From Coptis chinensis (lineage: Eukaryota > Streptophyta > Magnoliopsida > Ranunculales > Ranunculaceae), in contig CM027381.1 of the NCBI GenBank assembly GCA_015680905.1, positions 58,718,501-58,782,500 on the forward strand: a DNA stretch of 64,000 nucleotides, read 5' to 3'. The first letter of the stretch is position 1; each line of letters starts with the position of its first letter. The notes beneath the pieces were generated by a model. That model saw only the letters and a list, made by a program, of their open reading frames with translations. It searched no databases and was not told the origin of the DNA. The position numbers and the translations under genes were made by a program. This document shows, piece by piece, positions 11,655-22,147 of this stretch.

Positions 11655-12953
11655 TGATAACTAAGTTTTGATAGATGTAAAAGCAGTGTTTCTACATTAC
11701 TAAATCATGCATATAAAGTTTTTATAATACTCTCTAAATATGTTGATATAGAGTAGCAATCGTGTTCTCCACTCTTGCTTACATGTACTTAAAACTTGTC
11801 TAGACTAAACTAATTATTGCACTAATGAGAGAGTAATATGTTTTATGAAAACAGTAGAAATAAGTGCTAAAATAGTAGATATAATGATGATAAAAAGGAT
11901 TAGAGAGGGGAAATTCCACCACGCGATTCGATTGACTATTAGTTAGTTATCGAATTGCTTGTTTGATCCTAGTAAACACCAAGTCGTCTCGGATCAAGGC
12001 TTCACTAGCATGAGAGTTTAGCTCCTCCACAAATCTCTTTGATGGTGGCTCTAAACTTTAGTTCTCCGTTATGAGGCCACTCACAACGAAGAACTTGAAG
12101 TTCTTCTGCAAAACAATAACTAAACTACTAACAAATCATCCTCACGTGGCTTCATTAACCCCCTCTAATGGTGGTTTTAGCCTTGTGTCATCAGATTAAT
12201 TAAACTAAAACAATAATAAGAAGACATTAATAAGAAAGAACCTGAATTGAATTGAGATTTGGAGGCTACAATTATAAAACCTAATTCTAAACTACACTAA
12301 ATTATATTAAAGAAAGGGAGAGAGAGAGAGATACCTAATTAAAACTAAACTATACTAATGAGGGAGTAGCCAAGTTTTGTTCAGCCTTAACCCTCTTTAT
12401 ATAAAAGAGGGTTAGGGTTATATTTTCGTGCATGGGCAAAAAAGGGGGACTTTGGGCCTCTAATGTGAGCCCAAAGTCCATTAGGTTAAGTTTAAAAAGG
12501 CTACAACTCCTGAAAATTACTTTAGTACTCTTTTCATCTACTTCTATAGACTCTATTGGGGCAAACCCAGGTCCATTGGAAAGCTTATTCCGAGCTAGTC
12601 ATTTTGACATAAAGTAGGCCCAATTTTGAGGTATGAGTCCAAAGGTATGCCCATTTGAAGTTCTATTGACTTTTCTATTCTTTTTCTACCCGAATTGACT
12701 TTGACTTCCCAGCTTTGACTAGGCTTGAAAATGTTTTTTCTTCTTGATTCTTGGGCTTTAAACATAGAACTCTTCTGTAAATCATCTTGACTCATTTTCT
12801 ATGCAAAATGACATCCTTAAGCACATAAACAGCTTTAAGACCTGAAATACACAAAAACATGTAAACAATACTAACTCTTAATTATTATAAACATAATTAG
12901 CCTAAATGTCATACTATTAAGGGGGTTTAAACTACACTTTTGGGTGTTTATCA
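11655..12953 (-). repeat. LTR type B, 5' LTR of the second minus element
   Basis: About 1.3 kb, with ends TGATAAACACCC...TAGTTATCA on the minus strand. Closely related to the solo LTR at 62153-63446 and to the plus-strand LTR at 47160, more distantly to type A (shared AAAACTACA and GACTTTGACTT blocks). A TATA-like TTTTATATAAAG (minus strand, 12407-12396) is a likely core promoter. The body of its element has been displaced or lost; only leader and primer site remain to the left. Confidence 0.8.
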
Positions 12954-13296
12954 TAAATACGTTCATTCAATCAATCAAGTATTTTGCATTCATTCAATAA
13001 ATCAAGTATTTTGCATTCACTCTAATGCAAGCTCACACGTAGATGCATTCAATCAAGTGTTTTGCATTCATTTTAATACAACCTCGCTTGTAGATGCATT
13101 TATTCAATCAATCAAGTGTTTTGCATTCATTCTAATGCAAGCTCACACGTAGATGCATTCAATAAAGTATTTTGTAGTCATTCAATCAATCAAGTGTTTT
13201 GCATTCATTCTAATGCAATATCACACATAGATGCATTTAATCAAGTGTTTTGCATTCATTCAATCAATCAAGTGTTTTGCATTCATTCTAATGCAA
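12954..13296. repeat. Minisatellite of CAAGTGTTTTGCATTCATT units
   Basis: A compound tandem array: a longer unit (about 50-60 bp, containing TCTAATGCAAGCTCACACGT and AGATGCATT) alternates with a shorter one (about 27 bp, TTTTGCATTCATTCAATCAA). About nine TTTTGCATTCA cores are visible. It begins immediately at the LTR end (12953) and stops at the LINE tail (13297). Two plus-strand ORFs here encode only the repeat (INQVFCIHSNA...) and are not genes. Confidence 0.85.
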
Positions 13297-14428
13297 GATT
13301 TTTTTTAATCAGCAAGTGAGCTTGTTATAGAGGTCTTCAATCCATCTTTCAGTAGCATCCAAGTAATGAATGAGTGTCTCGGAATCTTGTGTTTAAACCA
13401 GACCAAATGGCTCCAGTTTACCTTAAGTTCTTTCTCCCTTATGCAATGATAAGTTTCTTTGAGTTTGAAGTTTTCTTCTACAATAACAGACTAGATAACT
13501 TGATCTTCTCCTCCATGTATGTTAACTGTATCCTCCATTTCTTGAATGATATTGGCATGTGTATTCTTAATGCTTGCAGTACCTGCCATTCTCCATTAGC
13601 CATAATATTTTCCAGCTTCGCATTAGGATTCAACACTGAGTTGTAAGCAAAAGCTTTTGAGTAATATAATTTTAGTACCCCTGCTGGATGCTAAGGGTCT
13701 GTCTACAAATTAATGTGTCTCCTATCTCCCACTTGATATCTTGCTAAGTATTTTGCATCCTTTCTTCCCTTCATTATCTGTCTCCAGCTATAAGAACAAT
13801 CATTCAGTGTTTTCATTTCCCAGAAGTTCTTATTCTTGATGATGTGCTTGCTCACCCACTGAACCCATAGTGTCTCCTTCTTGCTTAGAATATTCCATAT
13901 ATGTTTCAGATTCGCTACCTTGTTAATTGTTTCAACATCTCTTATAGCCAGCCCTCCTTCCTCATAGGGGTGACATAAAGAGCTCCACCCAATAATTGCA
14001 TGTGATGTCGTGCAGTCTGGTCATGTCCATAGGAAGTTTCTGAACAACCTTTGTACCTCTTCTATTATGCTTTGTGGGAGCACAAATGAAGAAATCCAAT
14101 ATATACTCAAGTTGTTAAGTATAGCTTTGATGAGTTGTAACCGTCTTACATATGATAAGTTTTTGCCTTTCCAGCTTTGAATTCTTTTCTCCACCTTGTC
14201 CACCAATGGCAAGTAGTTTGCATACGATAGTCTTGTAGTGATCAATGGTAGCCCCAGGTATTTGACAGGTAGTTGCTCTCTTGAGAATTGAATAATATCC
14301 TTGACTCTAGTGCATAGATCATCATCCATTCTAGCAAAGAATAGCTAGCTTTTCTGTATATTCACTTCAAGCCCAGAACACTACTTGAAGCAACTCAAGT
14401 TAGCATTGAGATTTTGAGATGTCTTGAA
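13297..14428 (-). mobile_element. L1 LINE copy 2a, truncated and internally deleted
   Basis: Minus-strand L1 piece. Its 3' terminus (GACCTCTATAACAAGCTC then A-run, plus coordinates 13335-13297) matches the LINE tails at 14429, 41855 and 55765. The RT thumb is at 14329-14021 (LPVKYLGLPLITTRLSY, WKGKNLSYVRRLQLIKAIL, RNFLWT). Between tail and thumb, RNase H and most of the zinc-finger region are missing, so it is internally deleted. The 5' end stops at 14428 exactly where the poly(T) of copy 2b begins. Confidence 0.8.
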
Positions 14429-14501
14429 ATCTTTTTTTTTCGTCGGTAAGCGAGGTTTTTAGAGAGGTCCCCTACCACTTTTCATAAATTAAAAAAGCTT
14501 G

Positions 14502-15000
14502 TTACATCCTTATATATTGCTTACCCCTAGCATCATCATAGATTATTTTCTTTACATCTTCTAAGAAAGAACTAGGCACTAAGTCTATATAGCATACATT
14601 AGGAATATTACTAGCCAATACGTCTGCTAATTTATTGCTTTCTCTGTACACATGGCTAATATTGTAATGCTCCATCTTTGCTTCCATATCTCTGATGCTC
14701 CTGATGGTCTTTTCTGCTACCCATGGATACTTGCTCATCATCTTCAGCCACGCAACAACAGTTTTTGCGTCTGTTTGTATCGCAATCTTCTTTAGTCCTT
14801 GTCTTATCGCCATCCTTAGTCCTTGCTCAACAACCTATAACTCAATCAAAGCTATAATCATCATATTTGACTTGCCTTTACTTGCTTCCACCACTTTTCC
14901 TCTATCATTTCGTATAACTGCTGCCCATCCTCCCTCTGTTCCTTGCAAGGTTTCGTCAGTATTCAAATTATATGTCTCTTTCAATTCTCTGCCGGCATCC
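14502..15000 (-). pseudogene. LINE copy 2b RNase H domain
   Basis: Degrades the RNA strand of RNA-DNA hybrids; plant L1s carry this plant-type RNase H at the pol C-terminus. NLNTDETLQGTEGG (first catalytic Asp) is at about 14970, then KSNMMIIALIEL, QTDAKTVVAWL (catalytic Asp), and HVYRESNKLADVLAS (His and Asp) up to the stop at 14502. An in-frame TAG at about 14836 (QVVEQ written as stop) interrupts the otherwise collinear domain. Closest copy in the window is LINE 4. Confidence 0.8.
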
Positions 15001-15329
15001 ACTTGCAATACTCATGTTTTCTACTTTACTTCCACTTCTATGTTCCAGATTTCCATGAAGTTTTGTGCCTCTGGTCCTTCTTCCATTCTAATGTTCAGTG
15101 CCAAAAGTCTTCTTCTTACATCTTTAATAACTGAGTTTACTAAATAATTTGCGTCAGCTTGCTTATTTTGAAAGATCTTGTCATTTTGCGATTTCTAGAT
15201 CCAATACATAAACAAATTAAAGGTGAGTCTTCGACTATCTTGGATACATCCTTTGCCTCGTGTAGTTTCCTCAGTTCATTGAACTTCGTCTTGCCATGTT
15301 TGAGCCATGGTCCTGTTAAAGCCCATCTT

Positions 15330-15920
15330 CTATAACATTTTACTCCAAACCATTTGTGCCACTGTACAAGAATGGAAGAGATGATCTACAGTTTTCGTTT
15401 CCCACCAGCACAAAACACAATCATCAGTTGCTACTTTCTTCCACTCTTTTAATTTCTGCAGCGCTTTAAGCCCTCCACTCAAAGCCATCAAACTAATGAA
15501 AGAGTGTCGAGGTATTCTACCTGAGAGCAAAACAAGTTTGCTCCATTGTATAGTTTGATTTATTGCTCTGAGTGATTCATATGTTTCTCTCATGCAGTAC
15601 TCACCATGTGCTGATGTTGTCCAAACTATCTTGTCCTCCTGACCCATTATTTCTACCTCTTCAATCTCCTCGATAAAATCAGATAGATGTACCATTATAC
15701 GCTGAGGAACTCTCCATTTGCAGTCTACAATGAAATCTGAAACCTTGTTATCCATGTGGCATATGCTGTCATACTGAAGAGCTTGTGGAAACTTTGAGCG
15801 TAAAATTCTTGAAAAATACCATGGCTCATTCCAGAAACTGGTCTATGTCCCATTCCCTATTTGATGAGGTACTAAGTCTATAGCCTCCTTCCTTGCTTTG
15901 AGTATATTCCTCCAACTCTA
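15330..15920 (-). pseudogene. LINE copy 2b zf-RVT region
   Basis: ORF 15755-15330 includes CVLCWWETKTVDHLFHSC, the zinc-binding Cys/His cluster that follows the RT thumb. The upstream piece (NDCSW...), in another frame, links to the RT. Equivalent domains lie at 45648-45457 (LINE 3) and 54742-54900 (LINE 4). Confidence 0.78.
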
Positions 15921-17440
15921 GGAACAGTCATTTGGAATCTTTAATAGCCAGAAGTTTTTGTCTCTGATCAAATACCTTTGTACCCAAGTAACCCATAGAT
16001 TATCTGCCTTTGATATAATTCTCCATATGTGCTTCATAGTTGCCGCTTGATTAACTTTACCCAGATTACTGATTCCCAACCCACCTTCTTTATAAGGAGA
16101 GCATATATTTTCCCATCTAATCAAAGCATGTGACTGAGTACAATCTAGCCCTGTCCACAAGAAGTTCTGGCATAATTTGTTAATGTCATCGATTGTTTTC
16201 TATGGTATAGTGAATGATGCCACCTAATAAACACTCAAACTATGTAACACAACTTTAATTAACTGTAGTCTTCCTACATAAGACAATAGCTTTCTTTTCC
16301 AGCTCTGAATTCTTTTTGTAACTTTCAGAATCAAAGGACAGCAATCAGCCGATCTTAATAATGTTGTAATCAAAGGTAAGCCCAGATACCTCACTGGCAA
16401 CACACCTCTTTCAAACTGTAAAACTTGCTCTATCTCAGAGCTTGTTCTATCATCCACCCCTGCAAAGAAAATGCTACTCTTTTGTATATTGGCCTCTAAT
16501 CCTGAACTTAATCTAAAATCTTCCAGGTTCTGTTTGAGCTTAGTAGCAATCTAAACATCTCCATGCATAAATGCCATCAAGTCATCTGCAAATGACAAGT
16601 GAGTAATAATAGGATCTCCACACTTGTTATGTAATCTGTATTGGCCCATCCTTACACTATGGAGCATAATGTCAGAGAAAAGGTCCATGACTAGTACAAA
16701 CAGATAAGGTGAAATGGGATCACCTTGTCTTATCCCTCTGCTTCCTCTGAAATAACCATACGCTGACCCATTGATCATGATAGAATAAGATGCTGTTTGT
16801 ACACAAGAATTAACCCACGCAATGAATCTTCCTGGAATACCCACTCTTCTCATAGCAAATTCCACTACTTCCCACCTCACTGAGTCATATGCTTTTTTCA
16901 AGTCTACTTTTATAGCACATCTAGGTGGTAGGTGATCTCGATGATAATTGTGCATGAGTTCATGTGACAGAAGAATATTGTCTTGTATACTCCTTCCCGT
17001 TATAAAAGCAGACTGGTTGGGATTAACAATTCTAGGCATCAAGTCTTTCATCCTTCTAGTCATGACCTTAGTTGTGCATTTATACATTACACCACAACAC
17101 GCAATAGGCCTATAGTCCCATAAAGAAGTAGGCACTTGAATCTTTGGAAAAAGAGTAATACATGTGGAGTTTACCTCATGCAACATCTGATTGGATCGAA
17201 AGAAGTTTTGTGCTGCTCTTATGAAGTCTTCCCCAATGATTCTCCATGTGCATTTGTAAAAGAATGATGAGAATCCATCACTACCCGGGGCTTTATCATT
17301 TCCAACATTAGCTAGAGCTTCTATAATCTCATCCCTAGTTACCTATCTCTCCAATCTTTCATACTCTCTTGCATCCAGCTATTCGCGCGGTTCCATCTCC
17401 TGAAACTTTGAAAAATTTACTATTGGCATGTTTATAGGGA
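15918..17440 (-). pseudogene. LINE copy 2b reverse transcriptase
   Basis: Target-primed reverse transcriptase. Seen from the 5' side: MPIANFSKF leader, KAPGSDGFSSFFF (about 17290), DYRPIACCGVMYKC, NQSAFITGRSIQDNILL, catalytic KVDLKKAYDSVRW (about 16900), GIRQGDPISPYLFVLVMDL (about 16730), FADDLMAFMHGDV (about 16580), GVLPVRYLGLPLI, LLSYVGRLQLIKVVLHSLSV and the WENICSPYKEGGLGI region. The 17186-16551 frame alone gives 211 uninterrupted residues including both catalytic motifs. Isolated stops at 17340, 16553 and near 16224 break the full chain. Confidence 0.88.
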
Positions 17441-18080
17441 TGTACAGAGCTTTGAAAAATGCTACACATTCATTACCAATTTCGTTAACATCTTGAATGA
17501 TATTCCCTGATAGGGTTATATACTAAAAACATTAATTTTGTATCAACTCTTATTATTTATATTTTGAATGAGAATCGTATGAGCAAATGTTATGCATATT
17601 ATATATGTTATTAGTTATATGCATGCGTCTAATACTTTATGTTGTAGATAATATGGTGTGTGGTGCATTTGAAAAAGAATGATGAGAATCCATCACTACC
17701 CGGGGCTTTATCATTTCCAACATTAGCTAGAGCTTCTATAATCTCATCCCTCATTACCTCTCTCTCCAATATTTCATACTCTCTTGCATCCAGTTGTTTG
17801 CGCAGTTCCATTTCCTGAAACTTTGAAAAATTTGCTATTGGCATGTTTATAAGGCTGTACAGAGCTTTGAAAAATGCTACACATTCATTACCAATTTCGT
17901 TAACATCTTAAATGATATTCCCTGATAGGGTTATATACTAAAAGCATTACTTTTGTATTAACTCTTATTCTTTATATTTTGAATGAGAATCATATGGGCA
18001 AATGTTATGCATATTATATATGTTATTAGTTATATGCATGCGTCTAATACATTATGTTGTAGATAATATGGTGTGTGGTA
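17251..18080. repeat. Tandem duplication of about 414 bp across a LINE-LTR junction
   Basis: The segment 17251-17664 (LINE RT start plus the first ~150 bp of LTR C1) is repeated at 17666-18080. Both begin with CATTTG, A-rich, AGAATGATGAGAATCC and both include the LTR start TGATAGGGTTATATACTAAA (17509 and 17923). The join at 17656-17666 (GTGTGTGGT/GCATTTG) shares only GTG. The copies differ by many substitutions, so the event is not recent. Confidence 0.9.
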
Positions 18081-19174
18081 ACACACAGAAGATCATATCA
18101 TCAGTACCTTATAAAGTTTAAGTAAACGTTCACAACCTAGATAGATTTGGACAAACCATTGGTACGGTTGTAGTATAATATGGTATTAGTCTATCTTGAG
18201 TACAGGATTACACTAGTACACTTTGTGTGTATTGAACAGGACCAAGTGAGGTTGTTTCTCCTTATACTGATTATGTTAGAGAACAAACACCTCTGTTATT
18301 ATGAATGCTTGTCCTCTTAATCCGGATATAATAACGGGCACTTACGTGCATTGTACATTGCTTTAAATCATCAATGAGTGAGATTCATTTGTGAATCAAC
18401 AAACTCAATGGATTGGGTAATGACATTGTATGTAAGGTGTGCTGTTGATTATAGAAGGAATCCGTGACCCGCAGGAAGTCAGGTTGATGATGTCCCCTTA
18501 AGGAGCTCATAAGGATTGTCATGTAAACTCTACAGGTGGATTTAATCTGACATGACAATGAGGTTGAGTGGTACTACTCAAGGACATAAAAAGTTGATTA
18601 ATGTAGTTGTTAGTAACTTGACTTAATCAACGGGCATTCGATATCTTAAAAACGGGGAGATCAACAAGCATATAATATGGAGCCTATAAACGTAACACGT
18701 AATTTGGGATTAGGGCGGTAGTGCAATAATGGCCTTTAGTGGAATAAGCCATTTGTTGACGGACTTGGGCCGTGTGTTCTGGGCGAACATGGGATGCCCA
18801 AGCCCGTTAGGAGGCCCAACCCTAATTTCTCCTCATGGTCCCTGTTGTAGCCTATAAATAGAAACCTCTTTCTCTAGCCATTTTTACCAAGGTTTTGCTC
18901 AAGAAAAGTAGATCCAAAATCGGTTCCAAATTTTTTGAGTGAGAGAGGCCAAGAGAGAGAGGGTGGTAAATCGTTGCCCACATAACGTCCATTCTAAGGA
19001 TAGGAATCCAATAGAAGATCAAGAGGTTGCTGATTCGTAGAGCTTGGATTCTCAGAGTTATCACAGCTGATCTAAAGGTATCATTTCTAACCAAACCGTG
19101 AACACTCTTTATTCCGCTGCGCATGGTGTTTTACGGTTCGTAAATCATTCGGTGAAACCATAACGGTTCCTACA
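17923..19174 (+). repeat. Solo LTR, family C, copy C1
   Basis: 1,252 bp, TGATAGGGTTATATAC...AACGGTTCCTACA, flanked by identical 5-bp ATTCC (17918-17922 and 19175-19179), inside LINE 2b: the LINE reading frame resumes on both sides. The same LTR is present at 51535-52760 and 58380-59625 on the other strand. No internal region, so it is a solo LTR left by LTR-LTR recombination. Superfamily not determined; a 5-bp duplication fits both Ty1 and Ty3 types. Confidence 0.92.
18852..18861 (+). promoter_or_regulatory. TATA-like box in LTR C1
   Basis: CTATAAATAG, conserved in all three family C LTRs (51841-51832 and 58715-58706 on the minus strand), about 300-325 bp before the LTR 3' end. Likely the element's own core promoter marking the U3/R side. 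Confidence 0.5.
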
Positions 19175-19570
19175 ATTCCCATCTTCATCTTGTAAGCAAG
19201 ATATCTTATTCCTTACTCTTCGTGCTTGCATGGATTTGAAGAAGTGCTTCATGTTATTATCTCCCGAGCTAGTCTCTTGATCCCTCGATTTCTGCCTAAA
19301 CAAATCCTCCTCTGTCTCAACTGCTTTCACATGTGTTCTGATTGCTTCTCTCTTTTTTCTAATGAGGATACGATCCATAGGCTGTCCTTGCAACTCAGAT
19401 TGTATCAAATCCATGTCTTGCTTTGTTTCTTTCACTATATCAACCACATTACCCACCCGTTTCCTATGGCACTGTATTAGTGATGCCTTAGTTATCTTTA
19501 GCTTTTTCATGAATACAAACATACGGTTGCCAACTACTTCACTCTTCCACGCCTCCTCTACTGTTCTCAT
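19175..19570 (-). pseudogene. LINE copy 2b linker between endonuclease and RT
   Basis: The ORF starting at 19570 (MRTVEEAWKSEVVGNRMF) is the basic, charged helical linker of plant L1 ORF2 (KLKITKASLIQCHRKRVGN, FFKSMQARRVRNKISCLQDEDGN). The coding sequence is cut at 19175 by LTR C1; its continuation (IIQDVNEIGNECVAFFKALY) is at 17508-17450 and again at 17922-17865 in the duplicated copy. Confidence 0.8.
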
Positions 19571-19595
19571 AAAATCTTTCTCTGTATACCAAAAG

Positions 19596-20348
19596 TTAAA
19601 GAACTTGAATGCTTTCTTTTTTTTGGTTCCTTTGAGTCATGAAGGTAACAATCATGGCAGAATGGTTAGAGATTGCTCCTAGATTCATAAATTCAGCCTC
19701 ATGATCCCCATAGGCTCCTATCCACTCTGCATTAGCTATAACTCTATCTAACTTGCAGCTTACTCTCTCCTCTTGCTTATTACTCCATATAAGTAGGTTT
19801 CCTTTAAACCTTATACCAACTATTCCAGCAGCATTGACGCAATCTAGAAAGTCTACCAAGTGGTAAGGTCGCACCTCTAATCCCCCTACCTTCTCCTGTC
19901 CACTTAAGATTGAGTTAAAGTCTCCCATAATAACCTATGGCTTCTATATAACACATGATAAATCTACGATGTTTCTCCATAGTTTCCTTCTTGTACTCAT
20001 ATCGTTACTGCCATACACAACTAACTGATACTACGATCTCATCACCTGATATAGTTTCTATACTTCCATTGTAATCTGTTGCGAGTCTTTATCCATCAGT
20101 TTTGCCCCACACTCTCGTGGATTCCAGCAGAACCAAATGTTCCCCATTTCAGCTTCATTGCTATTCCATTCCAATCTCCACTCTGAGAATGTCTTGTTGG
20201 AAACTCTATCTTGATTCTTCTGCTTTAGTCTAGTCTCGACAAGTCCCATTTTACTTATTTCATACTTCCTTATCATTTCTCTGACTTCAACATGCTTAAA
20301 AGCTTGATTGAACCCACCCACATTCCAACATGATAGATTTATCATCAT
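19596..20348 (-). pseudogene. LINE copy 2b AP-like endonuclease
   Basis: The N-terminus MMINLSCWNVGGFN is at 20348, followed by MGLVETRLK with the catalytic Glu. The second half (19928-19596) has MGDFNSILSGQEKVGG, CKLDRVIAN and ISNHSAMIVT; in active enzymes this last motif is S-D-H, so Asp is replaced by Asn while His is kept. Broken between 20058 and 19928 by a frame change. Confidence 0.85.
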
Positions 20349-20349
20349 T

Positions 20350-20816
20350 TACGTTTGTTTGGGTACACCAAAAGGCTAGGCTTAGCCCCCTTTTTACTGC
20401 TAGTACTCTGTGATGTTCGTTCAACCTATTTCAGAGCTTGACCCACTTCCTTTCTCTATATCGTACTTGTGGTACTATTGTCAGAGAGATGTTTGAAACA
20501 GTTGTCCCCATTGCTTGGTACCTGTACTCTTCTCGCTTCTGCCCCCAATGTTTTTCCTTTGCTATTTCTAGTAAGTTCCTTCTCTGCAGCTTTATCATAT
20601 TGTTTCTCATTTCCCACCCTTTGCACTGTTAATTTCTCATTTGTGTTCTCATCATGAACCACTTCTTGGTGTTTATCTCATTCTATTTGTCCCTCTTTCT
20701 CTTTACTCCCCTGCTATTTATATCGTGTTTCTTTCTCTCCATCATTTTTTTCTTCCACTGCCTCATTTCCCCTCGAGGTTCCTTCTCTATTCAAGGTCTG
20801 CCTTCTACCTCCAGAG
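20350..20816 (-). pseudogene. LINE copy 2b ORF1 C-terminal remnant
   Basis: Charged, low-complexity reading frame (GNEKQYDKAAEKELTRNSKG at about 20600) of the kind found at the C-terminus of plant L1 ORF1. It ends just before the endonuclease start. The DUF4283 and zinc-knuckle parts are absent, so the element is 5'-truncated. Assignment rests mainly on position. Confidence 0.5.
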
Positions 20817-22147
20817 TGCAGTGGGCACACTTTACCTTACAAACTCAATGACACACAAGGAAGCCGAAGTCGATTAAACACATTTGCCACTTACTATCAC
20901 ACTAACCTATTCCTAATTGAGCTAGAGGTCTTTATTAGGTGTTGCAGGGATTAGGAGATGGTTTAAGAAGGAAGGAATGGATATTCAAAAAGGACAAGTC
21001 TGAGATAATAGGGTCTTCATATTACATAACTAGAGAAACCCTTATTCTTTTGCTTCTACACTTTGTTTCCATCCTTAGCCATTTTTTTTTCTTTTTCTTT
21101 GGCTTTTGACTCCTTTGATTCTATTTTTGGAGTTCTAACTCTTTATTTTATTTTATTTATTTATTTATTTATTTTTATTTGGATGAAAACTTTCTTTTCT
21201 TATTTGAAGCTACTAACAAATTTTTGTCTACACCGGTTTTTCTTTTCTCTTTTCTTCACTCATCCTATTCTCAGACTCATTCTAAAATTTGTAGGTTGAT
21301 TTTTTATTTTGTTTTGTTTTTTGTAAAAGGGTAAAGAATTTGTGGTTTATGAAAAGCTAAAGAAAGGCTCAGAGGGGTGACTAGCGGAAAATAATTTCAT
21401 AAGGTTTGAATTTCTGGCTATATCGATCCAAATAGGGCCTAAATTCTTGCTCAGGATATGGTATAGTGATCAAGCAAGTGGACGTGTGATTTATCTATCC
21501 GGATTTTACTTCTCCCTTGTGTCATTTCTCAACTGTTTCACTCATATAAGGCTTTAGGCTATATTCTCACAGGATTTGTAGAATAAGTACTCTAGCCTAG
21601 ATTTCAGAAACTTACTGCCAAACAATCATAGATGCTCATGCAATATATTCATAGAACGATGCAAAGATTATTATCTACATATTAACCTAAGTTTCTAAGA
21701 ACTATTCTAATGCAAACGCTACGTGAGACTTCTAGATTATTAAGAGTATAGAGAAAGAAAACAATACCAATATTCCTAAGTGTATAGCATAAACTTTTTA
21801 TCTATGTTTTTGATATTTTGAAATTTTTGAATTTTTACTAGAAAACAAGTGCATATTGTACATATCTATATCCTAACAGATGCCTTAATTACACGTGTTT
21901 CTATGCCACCCCCAAACAAGAAGCATGCTTTATCCTCAAAGTATTGAAATAAAAAGGGTAGAAAAATAGCATGGAAATGCGTGAAATTCTGGAACATCTG
22001 CAAAACAAGGTTAAGCATACTAATATAGAAAAAGAAAAACATACGCAACTCTATATGAGTTCCACCCATTATGGGGTTAAAAAGAATTAAATTGCTTGGG
22101 ACATAAGTAGACACTAACTGAACTAAAAAACTTACCTGATCTCCTGT
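20817..22147 (-). other. 3' UTR of the host Athila-like element
   Basis: No gene. Long 3' UTR shared with 25441-27240 (minus), 40712-41854 plus 46525-47159 (plus) and 52761-53144 plus 55779-57045 (plus). Features: a purine-rich low-complexity block in sense (T-rich here, 21070-21180, including (TTTA)n at about 21145-21177) and a conserved GAACTCATATAG block near 22060. Plus ORFs in it (for example 21063-21299) are shadows. Confidence 0.65.

Larger units (their letters stand above)
14429..20816 (-). mobile_element. L1 LINE copy 2b, split by a solo LTR
   Basis: A minus-strand L1 with tail at 14429 (T-run, then the 3' motif ACCTCTCTAAAAACCTCGCT on the minus strand). Right to left: ORF1 end, endonuclease (20348-19596), linker (19570-19175), interruption by solo LTR C1 (17923-19174), tandem duplication (17251-18080), RT (about 17400-16090), zinc finger (15755-15330), RNase H (15000-14502). 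Its right boundary, near 20816, abuts 3' UTR of an Athila-like element at CAGTGGGCACAC, so it is 5'-truncated in ORF1 or fused there. Confidence 0.85.

Noticed and set aside
12940..13319. Two plus-strand ORFs with repeated INQVFCIHSNA peptides
   Set aside because: They translate only the minisatellite at 12954-13296; no start context, domain or sequence outside the repeat.
14695..15147. 150-codon plus ORF, membrane-like
   Set aside because: Antisense to the LINE 2b RNase H, which shows catalytic motifs on the minus strand.
20438..21299. Cluster of hydrophobic plus ORFs
   Set aside because: Antisense of LINE ORF1 and of the purine-rich 3' UTR; T-rich DNA gives F/L/S-rich shadows that mimic membrane proteins.
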